From: Pempheris klunzingeri
Taxonomy: Eukaryota > Chordata > Actinopteri > Acropomatiformes > Pempheridae
Length of the DNA: 64,000 bases
Assembly: GCF_042242105.1 (NCBI RefSeq)
Contig: NC_092012.1
Location: 21,429,543-21,493,542 of the forward strand
Direction: 5' to 3'
Shown: positions 1 to 7,977 of the stretch, piece after piece
Layout of the letters: each line of letters begins with the position of its first letter
How positions within the stretch are numbered: position 1 is the stretch's first letter
The notes under the pieces: model-generated
Told to the model about the DNA's origin: nothing
The model's database searches: none
The model's input: the letters and a program-made list of their open reading frames with translations, nothing else
Program-made: the position numbers and the translations under genes

Positions 1-318
1 AAGCTGACTGCATTATTTATCATGTTCCAAGGAAACGGATATCATAAACAATGCTAAATGAAAGTGTCCATCACAATCTATAGCAGTGTGTTTTTTTTCT
101 CTGCTCTATTTTGACCAGTAAAGATATGCTCCACTGCACTCCACTCACCAAAATGCAGTAATACTACTTTACAGTAAGAGACTAATTAAATCAAAACAGA
201 AGGAACCATACCTCGTCACTTACAGTGTAGGGAAATGTACATTCTGCCTGAGGTCAGAATACCTGCATGTCCTCGCCTGTATGATTATAGGGTGTGATGT
301 CTGTCTGTGTGTCCTCAG
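1..318 (+). other. tln2 intron (3' part)
   Basis: Non-coding, AT-rich DNA leading into a CAG acceptor at 316-318. No other structure was recognised. Confidence 0.85.
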
Positions 319-485
319 GTGTCCTTGGTGCTCTCAGCCCTCCAGGCAGGAAACAAGGGCACTCAGGCGTGCATCACAGCAGCCAGCGCCGTGTCTGGCA
401 TCATTGCCGATCTGGACACCACCATCATGTTTGCCTCTGCCGGCACACTCAACGCAGAGAATGACGAGTCCTTCGCTGACCACAG
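319..485 (+). CDS. tln2: tln2 exon (fragment residues 1-56)
   Basis: Follows acceptor CAG at 316-318 and ends before donor gtgaga at 486. It encodes a helical, alanine-rich rod segment starting VSLVLSALQAG and ending FADH plus two bases of an Arg codon (phase 2). Confidence 0.93.
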
Positions 486-3400
486 GTGAGAGCTGGAAAT
501 GTGCTGGTGTCCGTGTACACAAGCAAGTGACATCACTAATTCTACAAGTGCTACAAGATGTGCCTGGAGTCTAAAATCCACCCTCTGGTTATCTCCCGTC
601 CAAAAGTGACAGAATGACATATTAGCTGGTGTACAGGGGGCAGGAAGTCTCTGAAGTTTAGAAATGACCCCCAGGGTGTATGAGACGAAGGGAAGAAGGA
701 AGTGTCACCTCTATCTGTTCTTCCTCTCAGACTAAAGACTCCACTCTGAGCAAGACTCCCCTGGTGCTTAAAAAAAACAGCAGGATAGAAATAATTCTGG
801 TTACATTCTAGGAAATCCAAGAAGAAGTGTCCATAATTTAGTGTTTGATTTGGTTGGCCTACTTAGTTTTGAATGAGTGGAGTTCAAAGAGATGCACGTC
901 AAGTAACCCAAGACAAGACTTGGCACATTACATGCTACTATGACCAAAAGCGTTCAGATAACTGTTAGTGAAATTGTACTGTCCCTCACTAAAGAATCAT
1001 GAAGGCAAAGATGTAGAGAAGCCCTGCTGGGGCAGGATGAAAGGGAGGGGAATTACTTTTTACCTCAAATTATATCACACAGCTCCCTTGAAAATCAAGG
1101 AGAAACTTTGCAGCAGCTTTCAACAATTTCTCTTGTCACTGTTAGAAAAATAACTGCTTGTTGCATAATCTTCCCTATCCTCCTCGTGTTTGCAGCAGCT
1201 TTGATGTACAAATGCCTTTGATATGACAAGAGATGTGTGCTGGAGTGCCTCATTTTGATGACTGTCATTTGCACACATGTACATTTTATTTTTGCGGCAG
1301 TAAGACATGACTGAGAAGAATGCTGAAATGATGTCACCCTTTTTGTCTTCCTCTTTCTTCCTCGTATTCTCTCTCAGGGAAAACATTTTGAAGACGGCCA
1401 AAGCTCTGGTCGAGGACACAAAGATGCTGGTGTCCGGCGCAGCTTCCGGTCAGGACAAGTTGGCTCAGGCAGCCCAGTCTTCTGCCAAAACCATTACCCA
1501 GCTCACAGATGTGGTCAAACTGGGAGCTGCCAGTATTGGCTCTGATGACCCGGAGACACAGGTTAGCTTCATTTCTCCTCTCTGTTTGTCCTTTTATTCA
1601 CCACATCTGACTGTGTCATCGGAAATTTGGAAGAACGAGGTGTGAAATAATAACCTCTCAGAGTTTTTGTCTCTCTTCCAGTCTGGGTTGTGTTAAATTG
1701 GCGTCTATCTGTGTGTCCTTTCTCCAGGTGGTTCTGATAAATGCTGTCAAAGATGTGGCCAAGGCGCTGGCTGAGCTCATTAGTGCCACCAAGTGTGCTG
1801 CTGGCAAGGCAGCAGATGATCCATCCATGTACCAGCTGAAGAGCGCTGCCAAGGTGAGGGGGGGGGATCAGGGTGTCTGCATGTTCTGACACTGTCAGCT
1901 AATTTAAAGACCTCCAGTGGGGTAGGATGCAGTTAGATATGGTCTCGATGTCCTTTTCAGATTTAGAATTATTAAAGATCAGAGTTGTATTTGGGAGTTT
2001 CATTATATATTATATATATATTAAACTATTTTTTTCTGAGAGGCAAATAATGCTGTTATTTTCTTTTTTCCAATAATGCTCTCTTGCAACGCATATGAAA
2101 AAGGTCTATTAAAATCCCACATCCCACATAATGTGTGTATACGTAGCAGACTGCCTCCCGCCTCCATTAATCAGCTGCAGCACCTCTCCTGTCACTGTGA
2201 AGCCTGTTCACACGAGTTAAACCGAAGACTGCGTCTCAGTGATGTTCTGTTAACAACCAAGAGATTGGTGTTCTGGATCAGTTGAATCCTTGGCTTCACC
2301 ACATATGCAGTGTGTATTTCAACAGTTCGTCAGCTGCTCATTATCACCTCAAACTGTGAAGTTTTTATAAAAATGTCAGCTTCACAGCCTGCGGCAGCTC
2401 AGTGTGTCTCAGACCCTTTCAGATGATAACATTATGCCTCACATGCAAGTTTTGGAACTGAGGTGAAAAAAAAAAAAAAAATCCAGCTAAGCCATCTGTA
2501 AGATTTTAGCTTCTTCAGTGCTGTGTGCTGTCTGCGTGGCTGCTGTGCGCCCCCTGCCTGTGAGTTTGATGTAATGCATCCTCATCCTTTGCCATGCTTA
2601 AAACACAGCAGGCTAAACTACAGGCTCATATCTACGATCATACAGAAACAGGCAAATCTGGAAAATATGCTGGAAATATTGATGACTGCAGTGTAAACCC
2701 AGACTGGATAGGGCGATGTGTAGGGATCTAATCAACACGTGGCTGCAGCAGTTGGTTGGATTAGTGAAGACGGTGCAACGTGCTTCAGTGCTCCATCCCC
2801 ATTGCTGTGAAATGTTGATGTGAATGAGCAACAATCTTTTTTTCAAATTTTGTTTGCCAGGTTATGGTGACCAACGTGACGTCCCTGCTGAAAACAGTGA
2901 AGGCTGTAGAGGACGAGGCCACTCGGGGCACTAGAGCGCTGGAGGCCACAATCGAGTGTATCAAACAGGAAATGGCGGTGAGTACGGGTGGAGGGCATGT
3001 GCATGGATGGTTGCTGGACAACAGTGATGCAGGATCACAAGAATTACATGTGACTGATTGATGCTGAATGATGATTGTTCAAGAATGATATAATGGCTTC
3101 TCCCCCTAAACCACTGTGAGCATGAAAAGTAACACACTGATTCATTTTGTTAGAAGGAAATACGGTTCTTATTGCCTGCCAAATTCTAACCACCCACTCT
3201 GTCATCCCCAGCTGTTTCAATCCAGGGATGCTCCCGACAAGACGACCACACCTGAGGAGTTCATTCGCATGACGAAGGGCATCACCATGGCAACTGCTAA
3301 AGCAGTGGCTGCGGGGAACTCTGCCCGGCAGGAAGACATCATCCATACAGCCAACCTCAGCCGCAAGGCTATCTCAGACATGCTCACCACCTGCAAGGTC

Positions 3401-4267
3401 CTTTTTTACCTTTATAGAAACAAGTCACATGAGTATAATGTCTCATTTAGTTACATGATGTCATGAAATATCTCCTTTACATATAAACTGAGGAGATTAA
3501 CGTTTGATATGCGTCTGTTTTTCAGCAAGCAGCCTACCACCCAGAGGTCAGTGAGGAGGTGAAGAACAGAGCGCTGATGTTCGGAGCAGAGTGCACAACT
3601 GGATACATCGATCTACTGGAACAAGTACTACTGGTGGGTTGAATGTGGTTCCAGTAAGTATCTTTACAGAGGGAGAAGGAGGGGGGGGTCATCTAACTAT
3701 TTTACATGTATACATTTTGCCCTCATGATGGCTCATAGTGAAACACACTGAAATACTGAAAATAGAATGAATAAATTGTAAATCTGATTGATCCTTCGCT
3801 TCTTTGACTGAAATAGCCGGAGCAGAGACACCCTGTTTTATTGATGCACAATTACATAAACTGGAAACATTTCAGATTTAGCTTATGATGAGTTTCTTTG
3901 CATTCCTCTGCTGTTATCCTGATGTTTGGTATCTTAAAAAAATTTTTTTAATTATGTTTAGCCACACAGAGTTTGTTGGGGGTTAATAGAAATGCAGTAT
4001 ACTTAAATTTGGGTGCTTTCCATCCTATATTTTTTTTTATTCTCAGTTGAAACCATTTCATCATTTTTGGAAGAACTCACAACCAGGGGAACGTTGTCTG
4101 TCTTTTCAAGCATAGTAATGTTTCTTTAATGTGTGTGTGTGTGTGTGTGTGTAGGTCCTGCAGAAGCCCACTGGAGAGCAGAAGCAGCAGCTGGCAGCTT
4201 GCTCCAAACGGGTGGCTGGAGCTGTTACAGAGCTCATCCAGACCGCTGAGGCCATGAAAGGTAACGA

Positions 4268-4319
<52 letters not shown>

Positions 4320-7300
4320 CACACACACAGACTACTTTTACAGTGTTATATGTGATGAACTCTACATCAGTAAGTGTAACTTTTATTTCCTAATGAAGCT
4401 CCCTACAAAATCTGTCATTGTTTGTAATCCCCAGTCGGAGGTTACATCTACAAGAGAACACGTTTTTTAATTTCCCAAATTACAGAGAAACAGAAACATT
4501 CTTTTAAACAAACTTTTGGTAATATCCCTGTCCTCCTTCTCTTGCTACAGATGGAGGTAAGTTAGCATTGCTTTCTGTACTGCGAATTCTTTCACCAGTT
4601 GTGAACTGAGCAGCACCTTCTCTCCTCAGCGCTAACAATGATTCACTAAATCTCATGTTGAGGTCCAGCCGCTCGCAGGCTTCTTCAGTACATAGTCGGC
4701 TCCATCCATCGCGCTTCTCTTTCTGTGCCGTCTCATTTAAAATAAATCACTCCATCTTCATTGCAGTGAATGGCAGTTTCATGGCCTCCATCAGCTCTGC
4801 ATGGGATGTTGTTATTTTTTATTTTCTGTGTGATCACAGTGTTGTTGTGAGGCATGGTCTCTGACACACCACTTCAAGTCTTTTTTTTGGAATCCTGTTT
4901 TCAAATTGAAATCATAGTATTAATTGCATGTGTGCATGCCTGTCTCAGGTTCAGAGTGGGTGGACCCTGAGGATCCTACAGTGATTGCAGAAACTGAGCT
5001 GCTTGGAGCAGCAGCATCCATTGAAGCAGCAGCGAAGAAGCTGGAGCAGCTCAAACCCAGAGCCAAGCCCAAGGTGGGTGACTGCATGACTGATAACTCA
5101 CTGGGACTGTGTCTGTGTATGAAGGGCTGATGTCCCTAAAAGAGCTGCAGAGCACTAGACATTTGTGATTTTAGTGTAAAGCTTTAATGGCCATAACTCT
5201 CAAATTAAGAACTAAGAGGGTCATCATGGAACAGTATATGCACTCAGTTACTTCCTGACCTGACTGATGGCGTCCCTGCCTTTCATAGGCTGCATAGGTC
5301 ATTAGCCTGCAGCCTGTTTCATATCAGGATTCCTAGACTTTTTATCATTTTATCATCATATCCAAGCACTCAATTAGTACAACTGAAATACTGAGTAGAT
5401 GTTGTACCCCAGTATTACACATGAAATCCTAATATCAGTCAGTTTTTGCCTCTCTGGGTTATTTAGAGCAGGTTTATTCTACAGCATTCTATATTAGACA
5501 CACTGGTTTTGTAGCAGTGCCTTGAAGCATGACCCTTGTTAACCTTTCTCAATGTCTAGTGCATGTCTGTAAACGTCTCTGTTCTTTGCGTTAATATTGG
5601 ACAAACAAAATGTATTTTACACATTTTCTTTTTTGACATTCACACATAGGGTGCTGTGTGTCTTGTGCCTTTTCCTTCCTGTTTACATGTTCTCATTACA
5701 TTTCCTTTGAACCCATGCCAATATCAGACACTCACGTTTTACACAGGTTATTGGATATCCATTATGCATCCAACTTTCCCTCCCAGAGTCTCTCTGTAGC
5801 TGATGCTTTCTTCACTGTTGAGTTAGAACCCACTGACAGACCATTGTCTTCAGCCATATCAGCTTCTTCCATACAACACATGTGCCATGTTTCCCCCTCC
5901 TCTTCCTCTCCTCCTCCTCCTCCTCCTCCTACTTTTCCGATTATCCATCCATCTGTGGTGGCTCTATCTAAAGCCTGTCCCAGTATATGTCCTCTGGCTC
6001 CCAGTTAACCCCTCCCCTCCCTCCCTGCCTGCCCCCACCACCGGAGGCCTTCTATGCAGGGCTCTGTCTGATATGTTTGATATATTAGGTTGTTATTCAG
6101 TCCCAACTATATATCAAACATATTCCTACAGTGTCCCGCTCTGTCTACAGACTTGTGGTGTGAATGTGTATGTGTGTGAGTGTGTTTTCAAACAGGCAGA
6201 TTTGAGTATGATTGGATGTGTGATACAGTCTTGTTTCTTCTTCGGATGCATCTTAGCCCCTTATCGTCTGTTGTAGTTGTAAAAGCACTTTGTATCTGGC
6301 TCTGTCGAGCTTTTGGAAGTCATCATTTAAAAAATGTGTCTACTGGAAAAAGTTTCTCAGTGGAACTTCGAGCGGTGACTCAAGTTAATGTCTTTTCAAT
6401 GCAAAACTCTACACTTGAATATTGTTTGCATTGCAGAGTTATTACACTGGACTTGTTACAGTGAATCTTATTGTGTGACTTCTAGACAAACGCTGCAGAT
6501 TGAGTTGACCAGGGTCACGTCTAGATTTGAGCCGGCATTCCACTCTAAATCTTAGTGTTGCTGAAGGAAACAAGCTTTAGGCTAACAAAGGACGTCATCC
6601 TGTCTGACTGACTGCTCTCCTTCCTCTTCAGCTTGCGGACGAGAATCTGAACTTCGAGGAGCAGATCCTGGAGGCAGCCAAGTCCATCGCTGCAGCCACC
6701 AGTGCTTTGGTCAAATCAGCCTCAGCTGCACAGAGAGAGCTGGTCGCTCAGGGCAAAGTGGGCCTCATCCCTGCCAACGCTGTTGACGATGGACAGTGGT
6801 CCCAGGGACTCATCTCTGCTGTAAGTGTGTAGTCCAGGGGGCCACTTTATAATCCGTGGCACAATATTGCCAACAAAATGAAAACGTTTCTCCTCCAGGC
6901 CCGAATGGTAGCAGCAGCCACCAGCAACCTGTGCGAGGCAGCCAACGCCTCTGTGCAAGGCCACGCCAGTGAGGAGAAGCTCATCTCTTCAGCCAAACAG
7001 GTGGCGGCCTCCACCGCCCAGCTGCTGGTGGCCTGTAAGGTGAAGGCTGACCAGGACTCTGAGGCCATGAGGAGGCTACAGGTACAGCACAGACACGCTC
7101 TAAACGGGATACCACAGTTTTGCTCACTGTCTTCTACTACACCGTTTACTGGGCTTTGGATTTATTAGAACAATAATGAGCTCTTCTCTTGTTCATGCTG
7201 CTATTAGCTGTTCTCGTCTGATCTCTTCCTCTAATAGATTGCTGGGAATGCAGTGAAGAAGGCGTCAGACAATTTGGTGCGGGCAGCTCAGAAGGCAGCG

Positions 7301-7977
7301 TTTGACAGAGCAGACGACCACAACGTGGTGGTCAAGACGAAGTTTGTGGGTGGAATAGCGCAGGTAAGAATGTTGAGCAGCATTCACTAGCATGGCAAGC
7401 TGCTGCTGCCTAAACAGGCAGGCTTTCCAACTTTATTTCTCAAAAATGGATTTATTACCAGGTGTAATGTTGTGGATGTAAAAGTCCTAGTAAACCAACA
7501 ACTTCAGCATCTCCAACAGCTTGTATATTCCAGCCCAGTTGGCCGTACCTCCTCCTCCTCTCCTCATATTCTCTTTGTTCTCAGGAAAGATATTATTTCT
7601 TTCATTCAATACTCAAACATTTACTGTGTTCGTAACCTGCAGAAGTTGAAGCTTGGTTCACTGGAATGCAAACACAAATGCACTCTGCAATCAGATTGTT
7701 CATTTAATAAGAACTGAAAGTGGCCTGACTAGGTTTTGGAAAATCCATCTTAAGCTGCAATCTTAAAGTGTGTTTTTAGCCAGAGTTTTCTAACAGTTAA
7801 AATGTTAGATACATTGAATTAATGTTTTTTTTTTTTTGGTCTGTCCAGATCATTGCAGCCCAGGAGGAGATGCTGAGAAAGGAGAGAGAGCTGGAAGAAG
7901 CCAGGAAGAAGCTGGCTCAGATCAGGCAGCAGCAGTACAAGTTCCTGCCCAGCGAACTACGAGAGGACGACAACTAA
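319..7977 (+). CDS. tln2: talin-2, C-terminal part (12 coding exons; 5' end outside the window)
   Basis: Talin links the cytoplasmic tails of integrin beta subunits to F-actin at focal adhesions and, for talin-2, at muscle costameres. The joined exons are 319-485, 1378-1561, 1728-1853, 2861-2977, 3212-3397, 3526-3633, 4155-4260, 4949-5073, 6632-6820, 6899-7081, 7238-7363 and 7849-7977. They give 1746 nt in one open frame (581 residues plus TAA). The fragment covers rod bundles R11 and R12 (integrin-binding site 2 region), the R13 I/LWEQ actin-binding module (about residues 334-525 of the fragment) and the dimerisation helix (about 535-581). The KVK actin-contact triplet lies at 483-485. The arginine equivalent to talin-1 R2526, needed for dimerisation, is at 565. 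Talin-2 is preferred to talin-1 because of SGAASGQDK, AIECIKQE-type and KSASAAQ stretches, the ELREDD C-terminus, the mir-190a intron and the tpm1 neighbour. Which teleost paralogue (a or b) cannot be decided. Confidence 0.96.
1378..1561 (+). CDS. tln2: tln2 exon (fragment residues 56-117)
   Basis: Acceptor TCTCTCTCAG, donor gttagc at 1562. The first base completes the split Arg codon. The exon encodes ENILKTAKALVED through ASIGSDDPETQ, with the SGAASGQDK stretch typical of talin-2. Confidence 0.95.
1728..1853 (+). CDS. tln2: tln2 exon (fragment residues 118-159)
   Basis: 126 nt, phase 0 at both ends. It follows TTTCTCCAG and ends before donor gtgagg. It encodes VVLINAVKDVAKALAELISA through QLKSAAK. 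Confidence 0.95.
1854..2860 (+). other. tln2 intron
   Basis: A 1.0 kb intron. It contains a short TA run near 2006-2021, a poly(A) run near 2466-2480 and a CTCF-like motif on the minus strand near 2546-2560. No exon-like segment was seen. Confidence 0.8.
2861..2977 (+). CDS. tln2: tln2 exon (fragment residues 160-198)
   Basis: Acceptor TTTGCCAG, donor gtgagta. It encodes VMVTNVTSLLKTVKAVEDEA through ECIKQEMA, almost unchanged from other vertebrate talins. Confidence 0.95.
3212..3397 (+). CDS. tln2: tln2 exon (fragment residues 199-260)
   Basis: Acceptor TCATCCCCAG. It encodes LFQSRDAPDK through SDMLTTCK, including MTKGITMATAKAVAAGNS. The donor is AAG|gtcctt, which departs from the usual gtragt, so this 5' splice site is weak by sequence. 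Confidence 0.93.
3526..3633 (+). CDS. tln2: tln2 exon (fragment residues 261-296)
   Basis: Acceptor TTTTTCAG, donor gtgggt. It encodes QAAYHPEVSEEVKNRALMFG through LLEQVLL. It is phase 0 at both ends. Confidence 0.94.
3634..4154 (+). other. tln2 intron with (GT)11 at its 3' end
   Basis: A 521-bp intron. The (GT)11 run at 4131-4152 abuts the TAG acceptor directly, replacing most of the usual polypyrimidine tract. Confidence 0.85.
4131..4152 (+). repeat. (GT)11 microsatellite at a splice acceptor
   Basis: Twenty-two nucleotides of GT ending two bases before the exon-defining AG of the tln2 exon at 4155. In RNA this is (UG)n, a known binding sequence for TDP-43 and CELF proteins. Confidence 0.95.
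4155..4260 (+). CDS. tln2: tln2 exon (fragment residues 297-332) between complementary dinucleotide repeats
   Basis: 106 nt, ending in phase 1 (AAA G). It encodes VLQKPTGEQKQQLAACSKRV through TAEAMK, the end of rod bundle R12. Skipping it would shift the frame. It has (GT)11 immediately upstream and about 24 AC units immediately downstream. Confidence 0.94.
4269..4317 (+). repeat. (AC)n microsatellite after a splice donor
   Basis: Forty-nine nucleotides of AC beginning eight bases after the tln2 donor gtaacg. It is complementary to the (GT)11 upstream of the same exon. CA repeats in RNA are known hnRNP L sites. Confidence 0.95.
4551..4556 (+). CDS. tln2: candidate 6-nt in-frame microexon of tln2
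   Basis: The six bases ATGGAG are preceded by a long pyrimidine tract ending in CTTGCTACAG and followed by a consensus donor gtaagtt. The flanking exons meet in phase 1, so inclusion keeps the frame and inserts Asp-Gly between the Lys and Gly of KGSEWVDPED. That position is the linker between rod bundles R12 and R13. A TGC just before the acceptor resembles the upstream UGC used by the neuronal factor SRRM4. Both splice sites are seen; use in vivo is inferred. Confidence 0.5.
4949..5073 (+). CDS. tln2: tln2 exon (fragment residues 332-373)
   Basis: Acceptor TGTCTCAG, donor gtgggt. It encodes GSEWVDPEDPTVIAETELLG through EQLKPRAKPK, the start of the I/LWEQ (R13) actin-binding module. Confidence 0.95.
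5074..6631 (+). other. tln2 intron hosting mir-190a
   Basis: A 1.56 kb intron with a (CCT)-rich pyrimidine stretch near 5890-5935 and the mir-190a hairpin at 6055-6139. No coding exon was recognised between the flanking talin exons. Confidence 0.85.
6055..6139 (+). ncRNA. mir190a: microRNA miR-190a precursor
   Basis: The 5p arm at 6069-6090 begins TGATATGTTTGATATA and ends TTAGGT, identical to the known vertebrate miR-190a as remembered. The 3p arm at 6107-6127 begins CTATATATCAAACATA. The arms fold into a near-perfect hairpin with a loop near 6091-6106, and the basal flanks TGCAGG and CTACAGTGTC also match the known precursor. In human, MIR190A lies in an intron of TLN2 on the same strand, so location, orientation and sequence agree. 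It is probably processed from the tln2 transcript or from its own intronic promoter. Confidence 0.97.
6632..6820 (+). CDS. tln2: tln2 exon (fragment residues 374-436)
   Basis: Acceptor TTCCTCTTCAG, donor gtaagtg. It encodes LADENLNFEEQILEAAKSIA through WSQGLISA, the core of the I/LWEQ module. Confidence 0.96.
6899..7081 (+). CDS. tln2: tln2 exon (fragment residues 437-497)
   Basis: Follows a very short 78-bp intron (acceptor TCTCCTCCAG) and ends before donor gtacag. It encodes ARMVAAATSNLCEAANASVQ through DSEAMRRLQ and contains the actin-contacting KVK triplet (fragment 483-485). Confidence 0.96.
7238..7363 (+). CDS. tln2: tln2 exon (fragment residues 498-539)
   Basis: Acceptor TCTAATAG, donor gtaaga. 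It encodes IAGNAVKKASDNLVRAAQ through KTKFVGGIAQ. The first residue is Ile where human talins, as remembered, have Ala. Confidence 0.95.
7849..7977 (+). CDS. tln2: tln2 terminal coding exon (fragment residues 540-581)
   Basis: Acceptor CTGTCCAG after a T-rich tract; stop TAA at 7975-7977. It encodes the C-terminal dimerisation helix (EEMLRKERELEEARKKLAQI region) and the tail KFLPSELREDDN. Confidence 0.97.
   Translation: MIAAQEEMLRKERELEEARKKLAQIRQQQYKFLPSELREDDN

Noticed and set aside
4077..4328. Minus-strand frames coding long Cys-Val runs across 4077-4328
   Set aside because: They are translations of the (GT)n/(AC)n microsatellites around a talin exon, not proteins.
319..7977. Assignment to talin-1
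   Set aside because: Several diagnostic stretches (SGAASGQDK, IECIKQE, KSASAAQ, ELREDD), the intronic mir-190a and the adjacent TPM1-type tropomyosin all fit talin-2.
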